A DNA stretch of 64,000 nucleotides from Theobroma cacao (taxonomy: Eukaryota; Streptophyta; Magnoliopsida; Malvales; Malvaceae): positions 7,162,509-7,226,508 of the forward strand of contig NC_030850.1 of the NCBI RefSeq assembly GCF_000208745.1, given 5' to 3'. The notes below the pieces were generated by a model. That model ran no database searches. It saw only the letters and a program-made list of their open reading frames with translations, and was not told the origin of the DNA. Position 1 is the first letter of the stretch. Every line of letters begins with the position of its first letter. Below are positions 52,524 through 63,871 of the stretch, in pieces. The translations under genes were made by a program, and so were the position numbers.

Positions 52524-54411
52524 CAACAGGAAACACAAGACAATGAGAAGGAAAATATATACTACCAAAATTGTATTTTAGAACCATCAAATTCTTTTAC
52601 ATGAGTTAATTTTTTTAATTTTTATCTGTAGTATACCATCTCTTGTCAAAAATAGAGATGGGGATCTGTAACAGTGACAAAAAATTCCATTTGATTTAAC
52701 AGCTACTTCTAGATTTCTAGGACTTAAAGCTGTTGAGATGTTTTTAAATTGAAGTTGTAAATTTTCCACACTAAATGGATTTAATTTTGAGTACATGGCA
52801 TTGTCAGGTGCTTGCTTCACCCAGTGATATGATTGCATAAGTCTCGAAGTTGCTTCCCTATTTATATGTGTGCCATTGGACTGTCATATATCAGTTACGA
52901 GCTGGTTTTTCCTGAAAGAAAATGTGCTTGTTGAATTAGAAGATTCACAACCACCACAATCAAGAAAAAATTTTAAAATGTATCATCATACTTATAACCA
53001 TCACTTGAAAGCCTCAAACTCAAGTAAGAAACTTCACAGTGTATCAAATTGCTGAATAAATATGTATGAAACTATCTTGATCTTTCACTCCAAATTGGTG
53101 TTGCATCGAACCAGCTTGCACTCTTCTTGTAGATATTAAACACTTTGAAATTCTTCCTTGGCCACGAAAATCTTCCTTTGAAATTCTTCATCCAGACCAA
53201 CTATAGCAGGGGAAGGCCAGGCATGATGCACCACATAAGTGCCAACTGTGATTACAATTCAGTTCTTTCTGTTCTAAATAAATGCGATAATTAACTTCCA
53301 TATATATTTCAGGAAGCCACGAAGAGAAAGAAAGGAAAAGCTTGTCAGTATTTCTTTCTCTGCAGTTATGATGATCTAAAAGAGTATTGTTTTTAATGTA
53401 AAAAAATCATTGCTTTTGGATTCTATTCGATTGAGTTAAAACTTTGTATTGCTGTATCCTACCAGGTCCGCTGACAGCTTCTCTCTCCGATGGCTTATTC
53501 ATGTGTGACTTATTCAAATCAACATGTTCCATGGCAAAAAAGGTTGGCACACCTTCTATATGCGTACCCCATTCAAACTTCCACTCTTTGAAATCGCACT
53601 CCATTCCAAATGCTTGAGCCTGGGATCAGAGATTTTAAACAATTGCCTATAAACACAACCCTGCTTGACCCGCCTGTTTTGCTTTTGGTGCGTGATTGAG
53701 AAGACAAAAAACACAAAAAAGGACAAGTAGAAGGTGATGAAGCCTTTTTTTGGTATAGCTGGAACACTTCTTCTCTTGCCGACCTTTTGCTCAAATTAAC
53801 TTGGACTTGGCTTAACCCCTCCGACAAAAATTCTGTCCTTTTCTCTAGGTATTGATTTTTTCTAAGAAAGCCTGCAACCGTACGTATCGATGGTGCCAAA
53901 TATGTCAAGATTTTAACAGTCTTTGATAGTAGATGTTTCTTTCCATCATCATTTTCCCAAGGAGGATGGAGTACGGAAGCAGCCAAAGTGAGACGACTTT
54001 GTGTAATTTGCTGATATTTTAGGCTCTAAATTACTATTTTAGTTAGAGGGATATCGATTGAATAAGCTAAGCTAATTAGGAATATCAGCCAGAAAAACAA
54101 ATCTTTGTGTTTTCAGACAAATTCTTTGTCAACCTATACTTTTCCTTTTCCTTTGAGAAGTCAGCCTATAGTTTATGCAATACATATAATTGCATTTGTT
54201 ATTATGCACACGTCTAATTCTCTGAACGACTACCTTTGGTTCCATGTAGCTACATATCAATAAAATAACAGGGCGGCCAGAAATATGCTGCAAGCAGCAC
54301 TAGCCTGAGACTCGGTCTGTCACAACTGTCAAGGATCAACATTGTTTTGTCCAATTTTCCTAGTAGAGTGCTCAAATGATTTATGCCGGAAAAATCAGCC
54401 CCTAAAAGAAA
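52524..54411. other. Intergenic region, no supported gene
   Basis: Contains the 3' UTR of the squalene monooxygenase gene and the promoter of the GH18 gene. A 137-codon minus-strand frame (53986-53573) starts MAASVLHPPWENDDGKKHLL and could be an unrecognised exon, but I see no domain and no matching second exon. An AT-rich TATATATA run at 54413-54420, 46 bases before the GH18 ATG, may be its TATA box. Confidence 0.5.
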
Positions 54412-54465
54412 TTATATATACAAGCTAATTAAACTAAAGTTTCCCTCTTTCCATCCACCAGAAAG

Positions 54466-55590
54466 ATGTTAAAGTTTCAGCTCTTTCTTTTCCTTGTTTT
54501 CAGAATTCTGTTCTTCTCAGAACAATTTTGTGGTACGTATCTAATGGGCATCTGGTTCTATATGCAGGAGATCCTTATATAACTTTTTTCCCTCTCAGAT
54601 CTTAACTTCAGACTAACAAAAAAAGAAAAGAAAAATACCAGTGCTTGTCTACAAATTCTAGTCATAATGCCAACTAAATATTGTAATATACATATGAACA
54701 TACTTTAAAATTTTTAACAGTCCATTGGTTTCCCAGCACGTTCTTAATCTATTGTGTAATATGGTTCAGATGGCAAGGTGATGATGGAGTACATTGGAGC
54801 CACTGGCGTTCCTGTTAGATTTGATCCTGTTCCAATTGAAGATGGAATTGATTTCCACTTCATACTTAGTTTTGCTGTTGATGCTGATCCCTCTGGCAAT
54901 GCCCAGAATGGCAAATTCTCAACATATTGGGCAGACACATTAACCCCAGAATCCGTTGCAGCAATCAAGAAGCAGCACCCCAATGTGAAAGTCATGGCCA
55001 GCCTTTCCGGATGGAGCTTAGGCGATAAAGTCCTCCGCTGGTACAACCCTGTCAACATCCAGCTATGGATATCTAATGCCTTTTCATCATTGAAATCAAC
55101 AGCTGAAGAATATCATCTCGATGGCGTTGACATCGACTATGAAAACTTCCCGAAACGTAATTCAACTTTTGCTTATTGCATAGGTGAACTCATCACCCTC
55201 CTGAAGAACCAAAGTGTCATTTCTATAGCCACCATTGCTCCGTTTCACACTACAACTACACCCTACATTGAGCTGTTTGAGAAATATGGAGATGTAATTG
55301 ACTTTGTCAACTATCAGTTCTACACTGATAAGGTTAGGAAACCAAAAGGGTACTTGGAAGCTTTCGAGCTTCGAGCTGAACAATTCGATAAGGATAAGTT
55401 GTTGCCCAGCTACGAAGTCAATGGGAGGGGGATTCAAGGTGATGCATTTTTTGATGCCTTGAGCCTTTTGGAGGCAAATGAGTTTACTGTTAATGGAGTT
55501 ATGATCTTCTCAGCGGATGCTTCTTCCTCCAATGACTATTACTATGAGAGGAAATCACAAGATTTCTTGTTAAATTCTACTAGCGTATGA
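54466..55590 (+). CDS. GH18 chitinase 2-like protein
   Basis: Two exons: 54466-54532 and 54770-55590, joined GT-AG, 888 nt, 295 aa. Exon 1 encodes an almost pure hydrophobic signal peptide (MLKFQLFLFLVFRILFFSEQ), so the protein should be secreted. Exon 2 is the single TIM-barrel domain. It opens EYIGATGVP, has the barrel strand motifs FHFILSFAVD and VKVMASLSGW, and carries the GH18 catalytic motif DGVDIDYE, with Glu147 as the proton donor and Asp143/Asp145 present. The family includes bulb chitinases, narbonin-like storage proteins and RuBisCO-associated protein; many relatives have lost the glutamate, but this one keeps it. Hydrolysis of chitin or related N-acetylglucosamine glycans in defence is therefore plausible but not shown. 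The length fits the family. Confidence 0.92.
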
Positions 55591-55858
55591 TGTTGCTGCG
55601 CAAATTTTACCTGGAGTAAGTTAAAACAAATTTGGCCACAGGTGAGTTATAATGTGTACGTATTGCTGTAATGAAGATGAATTTTATCAGATAAATAATA
55701 TTCAATTCTTTGGTAAATAGTTACTTTTGGTCCGGTTTAAGAAATGAATTGATAATCATATTTCTTGATCTCAAAATGTGATGCTATGATTGACTATCTG
55801 TACTATTTACAACCCATTTTTTTAGGTTACCTTGCTAAATTGAATTTTTATCAGTACT
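55591..55858. other. 3' flank of the GH18 gene
   Basis: AT-rich 3' UTR and intergenic DNA. AAATAATATTCAA near 55697 may serve for polyadenylation. Nothing else seen. Confidence 0.5.
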
Positions 55859-55875
55859 AAAGAAATTATGATTTT

Positions 55876-56656
55876 TTTTTTTTGAAAAGTGATTTTATTA
55901 TTCATAGCCGGAATGCTATGTGAAATCTCCCGCCTGATTGACGAGACTCTGATGACATTGAAAGCCGGTTTGGGGAGAAAGTCTGTACATACAAAACAGA
56001 GTTGCTACTCGTGGCTGTTAAAGAACCCGGTTTAGTTATTTGTTTGATATCCTGTGTAGGATCCTTGGCTTTTGGTTGGCCTTGCTTAGGATCCTTTGCT
56101 GCTTTTGTGTGCTGCCTGTGTTGGATGTGCAATGTAACTTTTGCAATTGTACAGTTATTTTACCCTCAAAAGTCCTTTATCAATTAAATTAAATACTTGT
56201 TATGATATTATTGATGATAAAAAAATAAAATTCGCTTTTTTTTTAAAAAAAAAAACAACAATCAATATCGGTAGATGATCAGAAACATAAACAAGCATCA
56301 CAACCGACTGAATCAAACAAAAAACCAAAGCCTAACCGGGGAACAAATCAACTGCAAAGCTAGTATAATCAAAAATCAAGTGATCGCCGAAATTGGAAGC
56401 CGCTTCCCTCCACAGCAAGAACATGAAGCCGATCTCGAAAACTCAAACCTTAGACATTTAAGATCTCCCAAGTGCCATGCATGAAAGAGCATTTGCTACT
56501 CCTACCAACACCAACCTCCAGCAACACAATCTGAGCGGCAACCTTGAAGAACCTGAGCAGAAAACCACGAACAAACAGCCAGCTCAAGCAATCATCTCCT
56601 CAAAAAAGACGGAAGCCATGAGGCCCATAACCAACCTCCAGTCACCACATGAGAGA
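55876..56656 (-). mobile_element. Non-LTR retroposon flanked by a perfect 17-bp target duplication
   Basis: The 17-mer AAAGAAATTATGATTTT occurs at 55859-55875 and 56657-56673, directly outside this segment. On the minus strand the segment ends with a poly(A) tail (the T-run at about 55876-55883), preceded by AATAATAAAATCAC. That is the arrangement left by LINE-type target-primed insertion. Its 3' portion contains a short open frame (56132-55902) ending GGRFHIAFRL just before the tail. I see no reverse transcriptase, so it is either a 5'-truncated LINE or a LINE-mobilised transcript. An internal A/T run at about 56238-56258 may mark a second, nested event. Confidence 0.8.
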
Positions 56657-56829
56657 AAAGAAATTATGATTTTACTTCAATATAAATGGTGAAATCATCA
56701 ATTTTATTCGAATTAATAATTACTTTTGATTTTTATGTTGTTGTTTTGGTTATTACTTCATTACATATTAAAAGAATAAAAAATAAATGATAAAACTCAT
56801 GTCAGAACAAAGGTAATTGCACATAAAAG

Positions 56830-57250
56830 AAATTTAGATCAGGCAGCAGCAGGAGGAAGCATAAGAAATTCAAAAAGGGAATGGCTAGGTGGCTTGGCAA
56901 TAAAACTAGATAGATGCATTGCATATCACGTGGAATTTTGGGGTGCATATAAAGGATTGAGGTTGGCATGGGAGTTGGGATTCGGCAAGATTGATCTACA
57001 AATTGATAGCCTGTTTGTGGTTAATGCCATTTCTTCACAGTTAATGAATCCATGTGTCAACTCAGACCTTATAAACTCCATCAAGATGCTTCTTCAAAGA
57101 CAATGGGATGTTCATATAAGACATGTAAACAGGGAAGGGAATGTCTTAGCAGACTTTATGGCAAATAGGGGTTCTCTTTGGAAGAATTTTTTTTATTTTA
57201 CAGGGACCCTTGATTTCAATATAAATAATTTATTTCCAAAAAAAAAGATA
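56830..57250 (+). mobile_element. 5'-truncated LINE fragment: RNase H domain and 3' tail
   Basis: An open frame from about 56835 to 57307 gives the RNase H domain found at the C-terminus of plant LINE polyproteins. It reads AAAGGSIRNSKREWLGG, then EFWGAYKGLRLAWELG, LQIDSLFVVNAI and VNREGNVLADFMANRG. The active-site residues follow the plant RNase-H-like pattern (Glu in the EFWGAYKG helix, Asp in LQIDS, Asp in ADFMA). Everything upstream, including reverse transcriptase, is missing. A poly(A)-like run follows at 57236-57246. I could not find a target duplication. Confidence 0.75.
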
Positions 57251-57515
57251 TATATATATTTTAAAAAAATTTGTATAACTGAAAAGAGAAAAGTAGGAGA
57301 ATATTAAAATGAAATTCATTAAACCAAGCAACAAAACAGACACTATTCGAAACATTACAAATTGGAAAAATGAACCCCAACAACGGTTCGAAAACTAGCA
57401 CAATCAACAAGCCTGTCTTTAGAGTAAATTGCTAAATATAAAATGAAGCTTAGACTACGTTTTTCACAATGACACATGAAAGGAGAATGGAAATACCAAT
57501 AATACCTACTCTATC
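57251..57515. other. 3' flank of the first YUCCA-like gene
   Basis: AT-rich. From about 57400 it aligns with 61380 onward, so the left edge of the tandem duplication lies near here. No gene. Confidence 0.5.
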
Positions 57516-59831
57516 CTAGCAATAGGGTAACAGAGATAAAATCTTCCGAGGACCTTTCTCTTTTCCATTTTTTTCATCGATTACTCTCTTAATGTCTTCA
57601 GCTATGGCCTTTGCATCCATTGACACGCCAAACAGTCCCCTCCTTGACAATCCACAACAATACAGGTTCTTTTCGCCCTTCCAGTGGTGTGGAAAATTAT
57701 TTTTAGGCAACCCAGTTTCATTGAGAACATGTTCATAATCCTGTACAAAACATCAATACCATATTTTTCAGTCTATTAAAGCACATGGTTTCATAATCTT
57801 TTCTGTCTAAGGGAAAAGAAATGGAAAAAGAAAGAGTGGAATTTGTAAAATTTTGCCTTGAGCCATTCATTAGCTATGCTTCTATAGCCAGTTGCAAAAA
57901 CTATTGCATCAAACTCTCTCTCAGCACCATCCTCAAACAACACCTTCTTCCCGTTAATGCTAGATATCCCTGGAACAACCTATCGAGCACGACAGAAATA
58001 AAGAGCATGAGAATATATAATTGGAGCTAATTTATCGACTTTAATTTAATAATGTTTCCAAGTGATCTGCCAGTATCAAATCCATCTCCAATTAGCGATT
58101 GCATTTCTTATGTGACGGGGAAAAAACACCTTAATTACATGGATTTTGACTCCATATTTTAATAATTTGAAGTAATAAGAACACGAATTGATTTTTGCTC
58201 GCTACAAATGATAAAGTTCAGCCTACCATAAAAGATGACAGGTAAACAAAGTACCTAACTAATTAAAAGATTTTTATCTTATAAATTTCTGAGGGTAGAA
58301 TCCAAAAAATACATAAAAAATTTAAATACATGTTACGCGTTTAAATGTTACAGTATTACTAGCACGTGAGAGAATCATAATTAATTAAATGCTTATAAAT
58401 AAAATTTTGCTAGTTCATAGATAATATGAAGTGTAGCCTATCATGATAGATAAATAAAGTACTTAATTAGAAGGGTTTTATTCTCTAAATTGACGACAGA
58501 ATTTAATAATCTCATAAACTAGTTGATTAAATAAATGCATTTCACACGTTTAAATATTGTCAATAACTTATAAGGAAATAATACTAAATTAAATGCTTAT
58601 GACGAAAAAAAATCTATTAGCTCATAGGTAATTAAAAATCTCTAGCAACAGATAAAATATATAGTTTATAATCATTTTATGCTTATGAATTAAGCAACAA
58701 AAAAAATGTAAAACGGAGAGAAAATAGAAAAGAAGAAACACAATATTGGCATTAATAAGAATTCGATTTTATTGACCTTTATCTCTTTAGACTTGATCTT
58801 GTCAACAGTTCCAACATCAATTACTGGAGCTCTTCCTGCTGTTGCTTTGAGATAGAAAGGACCTTCCTTCGGTCGACGGATTCCGTACTTGGATAGGTCG
58901 CCATACTTTATATTTGCCATTAGTAACACCATGAAATCCACCACAAAAAGGGGCAGATACTTGGAGATTATCATCCCTAGCCGCACCATATCTTTGCTTA
59001 CCACATGAAACTGCAAAAGAAGAGCCAGATTTAAGATAATTTTTTCTTTTCGAAATCAAATTTAAGGATCATTAGATAACCTTTGAGGAAAAAACATGAA
59101 AGCACATCAATAATAATTAAAATTGCATGTCTCGGTGTCGATTTGTTTATTGCTAATAGTAGAGAAGCAGACAACATCGCTTTGCATGCTAGAGATGAAG
59201 ACAGGGAGGGGGAGGGTCTTACAGGATTTCGGATAACAATTGAAGTCTGAGCTTCAAAAGTTAAAAGGTCATAAGATATCTCCATACCCGAGTTACCGCA
59301 TCCTACGACCAAAACATCCTTGTTTTCATACTTGGAACCAGATTTATACTCGTTAGAATGGATCATTTCTCCCTTGAAGCTATCCAACCCTGGAAGGTCA
59401 GGAATGTACTTGGCACTGTTTTCGCCTGATGCAATCACCAAGAACTCAGCAACATAAACTTCCACATCCCCTGATTGCATGTTCCTCGCTTCGATTCTCC
59501 ATTTTCCATCAACTTCATCATAACAAGCCGATTCAACAGATCGATGATATTGAGGTTGGATGTTAAAGGTTGAAACATATTCATCCAGGTACTCAACAAA
59601 CATGTCTTTTGGTATATAAGTGGGGCTATCGGCTGAGTGAGGCATGTACGGAAGTGAACAAAATTCTTTGGCTAAATGGAGTTTCAAGCGATCATAAGCT
59701 CTTTTCTTCCAAAGAGAAGCATAAATATCTTCTCTTTCAAGGATTGCATGGGGAATGGAGTGAGCTGATAGGCATACAGAAGTTGCAAGGCCTGAAGGTC
59801 CAGCTCCAACAATCACAACCATATTCTCCAT
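57516..59831 (-). CDS. YUCCA10/11-like flavin monooxygenase, copy A
   Basis: Four exons on the minus strand: 59831-59223, 59010-58777, 57979-57857 and 57740-57516; 396 aa. YUCCA enzymes convert indole-3-pyruvate to indole-3-acetic acid with FAD and NADPH. FAD site GAGPSG (9-14); FMO signature FKGEMIHSNEY (152-162); NADPH site GCGNSG (177-182); FATGYRS in exon 3. The predicted C-terminus ends ILSLLPYC. The start at 59831 (MENMVV) is preferred over an in-frame ATG at 59852 because the sister gene starts at the same MEN. The donor of intron 3 reads AAG|GCAAAA, a GC donor, and is identical in the sister copy. Exon 1 has LLTFEAQ where the sister has LSTFGAQ. The YUCCA10/11 placement is from overall similarity as I recall it; a different flavin monooxygenase of that clade remains possible. 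Confidence 0.88.
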
Positions 59832-59867
59832 ATCTTTTCTTTGGTATCTCAAAGAATCTCTTGGGGG

Positions 59868-59943
59868 TGAAATGATGAATAGTAGTTAAGAATCACAATT
59901 TATAGTGAAATGATTTGTAGTAGTGAAGAATCACAATTTATAA
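59868..59943 (-). promoter_or_regulatory. Duplicated TATA-box segment upstream of YUCCA-like copy A
   Basis: A 38-bp segment is tandemly repeated (59868-59905, 59906-59943). Each copy contains AGAATCACAATTTATA, which on the coding strand gives TATAAAT at 59904-59898 and 59942-59936. These are 67 and 105 bases before the ATG. Copy B has only one such segment. Confidence 0.65.
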
Positions 59944-59945
59944 TG

Positions 59946-61380
59946 AATTGTAGGGTTTTCATATATGGAATGAGTAATGACAGAAAATCTGCATTTCTTT
60001 ATACCTGGATTCTTAGTTTTAATTGATTTTCCATTATTGCAGATGCCATTTATAAGTGTTTTTTGAATCTTACTATCTCATTGGATGTTAGTGCTCACTT
60101 TTTATATATCTCTCCCATTCTTAACATATACATATTAAGCCTCTTTATTGGGACAAATTTACTAACTTTTCTTACCATATAAAATTAATGTATGTGGTCA
60201 ACTGGGAATGATATACGATTGTATTTGGACTGTATTTTATTGATTTCAACTCAGATGAATGCATTTTACTTGCATAGGCAACTCTTGGGCTCTTTGCCGA
60301 AAGGACTAGCCGTTCACTGTAATCTTTCAATGATAAAATGAACTTTATTTGGAAGCGGGAAAAAAATGTGGGGATCATACTGATGTTTTTGATAAAAAGG
60401 AAAAATAGAAAGAAAATAAATAAAAAAAGAAATAGATAATACTAAAAGTTCAACGTTTGTAAGGGTAAAATTATAATATATTTTTAAAAAATAAGAACAA
60501 AATTATAAAATTTAAAAAAAAATAATGGAAAATTATAAAATTTTAAAACTTTGGAGAGAGCCCCAATAGCCTCTCTCCGCCTCTGCAATACAGATTCAGG
60601 TGGCAAGCCTCTGCAGTACAGGGTCAGGTGGCAAGCAAGCTATTGACTGAAATGGAGAGTAGTGGCATGGAGGAGTAAAGTCAACCCTAGTGCGAGTGTC
60701 GAAGTATGAATTTGGAGTGATGAGTAGAAAGTTTGCAGTAAGAACTAAGAGGGATGGCGGGAAAGTGCGAGGGGACTTGAGTTGTGCATAGATATTAGGA
60801 AGTTACAGCTAAGGAGAATAAATGTATATGGGCTAGATGTGTATTAATGCAAATGGGAAAACGTTAGCAGATCACTTCATTTTCACAGAAAAACCATGAA
60901 CAATGTTGAAGAATAATTCTCAATCTGGAATTAAGCTTGCTGGAGTCATTGGCGGGAAGCTTTAGTGTGTTTCTTTGAAGAAGAATGTGGAAGCAAAACG
61001 TTGCCAAGGCCGAATTTAACTCCTCCTTCGGACAAAATCTTTGCTTCATTACTTATTTGCCTCCCTTGTTCACCTATCCCATTGGTTGGTGAGCTGATTT
61101 TATTTTCTCTATTTTCTTATGTTACTCTGTATAACTTATATAACGTTTTTATCTGCCTGGGATGTGAACGATCGGGAGATGTTTGTCTTGGTTTGAACCC
61201 GTTTCGTTGTATTCTGGGCTTGTAATGCCTGTATTATGTGGCGGTAGGAATGCAACATACACCGCATTTCGTTGCTTCTGGTTGTTCTAACCAGAAAATG
61301 CATCTGCTTTGATACGAATAAAATCAATGTTTGACTGAAAATGAAAAAAAAAAGAAAAAAGAAGGGGTTTGGAAACTTAA
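59946..61380. other. Spacer between the two YUCCA-like genes
   Basis: No supported gene. A 28-bp tandem repeat (CCTCTGCANTACAG...CAGGTGGCAAG) starts at 60580 and 60608. The segment at about 60840-61345 ends GAATAAAATCAATG followed by an A-rich run (61341-61362), which suggests the 3' end of a retroposon or an old transcript in plus orientation. I see no domain in it. Confidence 0.45.
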
Positions 61381-61434
61381 CTAGCACACGCAGCAAGGCT
61401 GTTTTTGAGTAAATTGTTAAATATAAAATTACAC

Positions 61435-63787
61435 TTAGACTACATATTTCACCATGACACATGAAACTAGAAAGGAAAAACAAATGATAAGTACCCTAAC
61501 CCAGGGACAGAGTATCAGAGATGAAATCCTCCGTGACCCTTTCATTTTTCCATTTTTTTCATTGATCACTCTATTAATTTCTTTAGCTATGGCCTTTGCA
61601 TCCATTGACAAGCCAAATAGTCCCCTCCTTGACAATCCACAGCAATGCAGGTTCTTTTCTCCCTTCCAATGGTGTGGGAAATTATTTTTAGGCAACCCAG
61701 TTTCATTGAGAACATGTTCATAATCCTGTACAAAACATCAATACCATATTTTTCAGTCTATTAAAGCACATGGTTTCATAATCTTTTCTGTCTAAGGGAA
61801 AAGAAATGGAAAAAGAAAGAGTGGAATTTGTAAAATTTTGCCTTGAGCCATTCATTAGCTATGCTTCTATAGCCAGTTGCAAAAACGATTGCATCAAACT
61901 CTCTCTCAGCACCATCCTCAAACAACACCTTCTTTCCGTTAATGCGAGATATCCCTGGAACAACCTATCGACCATGGCAGAAATAAAGAGCATGAGAATA
62001 TAAGATTGGAGCTAATTAATTAACTTTAATTTAATAATATTTCCAAGTGATCTGCCAATTCAAATCCATCTCCAATTAGAGCCAATTGGCGATTGCATTT
62101 CTTTTGTGGAAGGGAAAAAAAACACATTAATCGCATTTCTTATATAGGAACACAATTTGATTCTTGCTCGGGAAATATAATAAAGTTTAGCCTACCATAC
62201 TGAAGAACAAAGTACTTAACTAATTAAAAGGTTTTCTCCTATAAATCAAGCCGCAGAATTTAAAAATTTAGTAATCAAATTTAAAAGGCATGTCACGTGT
62301 TTGAATGTTCTAATATGATAGACGAGTGGGAGAATTATAACTAATTAAATGCTTATGAAAAAAAGCCTACTACTTGCCGACCATATGCGTAGCCTATCAT
62401 GATAGACAAATAATTTAATTAAAAGAGTTTTTTTTCCTTATAAATTAGTGGTAGAATTTAATAAATTCATAAAGAAGTCAATGAAATAAATTCATTTCAC
62501 ATGTGGATAGTGTTTAAGGTAATAATACTTAATTAAATGCTAATGACAAAAAAAAACCCTTCTAGCTCATAGCTAAATAATCTCTAGTAGAGAGATAAAA
62601 TATATAATTTATAATCAACTTATGATTATGAATTAAGAAAAAAAAAGGGTAAAAATGAGAGCAAAAAGAAAGAACAAGAAACCCAAGCATTGGCATTAAT
62701 TTGATTTTATTCACCTTTATTGCTTTCGACTTGATCTTGTCGACAGACCCAACATCAATTACAGGAGCTCTTCCTGCCGTGGCTTTGAGATGGAAAGGAC
62801 CTTGGTTAGGTCGACGGATTTCATACTTGTATAGATCTCCATACTTTATATTCGCCATCATTAACACCATGAAATCCACTACAAAAACGGGCAGATACTT
62901 GGAGAATATCATCCCTAGCCGCACTATTTCTTTGCTTACCACATGAAACTACAAAAGAAGAGCCAGGCTTGAGATAGATTTTTTTTTCTTTTCCAAATCA
63001 AATTTAGGAATCGTTAAATGAAGATATTATAAAACATTTGAGGAAAAAAAAATGAAAGCACAAAAACAATAAGAAAAATCGCATATCTAAATGTCGATTT
63101 GTTTGATGCTAATATTAAAGCAACAGCCAACTTCCCTATGCATGCAAGAGATAGAGACAGGGAGAGGGAGGGTCTTACGGGATTTCTGATAACAATTGAA
63201 GTCTGAGCTCCAAAAGTTGAAAGGTCATAAGATATCTCCATGCCCGAATTACCGCATCCTACGACCAAAACATCCTTGTTTGCATACTTGGAACCAGATT
63301 TATACTCGTTAGAATGGATCATTTCTCCCTTGAAGCTATCCAACCCTGGAAGGTCAGGAATGTACTTGGCGCTATTTTCACCAGAAGCAATCACCAAGAA
63401 CTCAGCAACATAAACTTCCACATCCCCTGATTGCATGTTCCTTGCTTCGATTCTCCATTTCCCATCAACTTCATCATAACAAGCCGATTCAACAGATCGA
63501 TGATATTGAGGTTGGATGTTGAAGGTTGAAACATATTCATCCAGGTACTTTAAAAAAATGTCTTTTGGTATATAGGTAGGACTATCGGCTGGGTGAGGCA
63601 TGTACGGAAGCGAACAAAATTCTTTGGCTAAATGGAGTTTCACGCGATCGTAAGCTCTTTTCTTCCAAAGAGAAGCATAAATATCTTCTCTTTCAAGGAT
63701 GACATGGGGAATGGAATGAGCTGATAGGCATGCAGAGGTTGCAAGGCCAGAAGGTCCAGCTCCAACAATCACTACAACATTCTCCAT
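61435..63787 (-). CDS. YUCCA10/11-like flavin monooxygenase, copy B
   Basis: Four exons: 63787-63179, 62948-62715, 61964-61842 and 61725-61435; 418 aa. Domain layout is the same as in copy A: GAGPSG FAD site, FKGEMIHSNEY signature, GCGNSG NADPH site, all intact. Exon 4 differs: after the shared NEKNGK region an indel removes the stop used in copy A. The frame continues through about 22 hydrophobic residues (LIICFSFLVSCVMVKYVV) into what is 3' UTR in copy A. The enzyme core is not affected, but the tail could add a membrane-like anchor or destabilise the protein. Intron 3 again starts with GC (AAG|GCAAAA), and the acceptor of intron 1 is TAG where copy A has CAG. Upstream lies a single TATAAAT box. 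Confidence 0.87.
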
Positions 63788-63864
63788 ATCTTCTTCTTTG
63801 GAATCTCAAAGAAACTCTTGGGGGTGATATGATGAGATGTCTTTGTTAAATAACCAGTAGCACA

Positions 63865-63871
63865 ATTTATA
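63865..63871 (-). promoter_or_regulatory. Probable TATA box of YUCCA-like copy B
   Basis: Coding-strand TATAAAT within ATTATAAATTGTG, about 80 bases before the ATG at 63787. It corresponds to the duplicated TATA segment of copy A. Confidence 0.55.

Larger units (their letters stand above)
57400..63840. repeat. Tandem gene duplication, ~2.5-kb units about 4 kb apart
   Basis: The unit at about 57400-59880 aligns with 61380-63840. All four exon pairs match closely, with exons 1-3 identical in length, and the introns still align with indels. The offset between start codons is 3956 bp. Between the units lies about 1.5 kb of unrelated AT-rich DNA. The high similarity in introns points to a fairly recent duplication. 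Confidence 0.85.

Noticed and set aside
53573..53986. 137-codon minus-strand frame
   Set aside because: No recognisable domain, no partner exon and no clear promoter. It may be real but cannot be supported from sequence alone.
59832..59852. Earlier in-frame ATG of YUCCA-like copy A
   Set aside because: Copy B has no matching ATG and starts at the equivalent MEN, so the later ATG is preferred.
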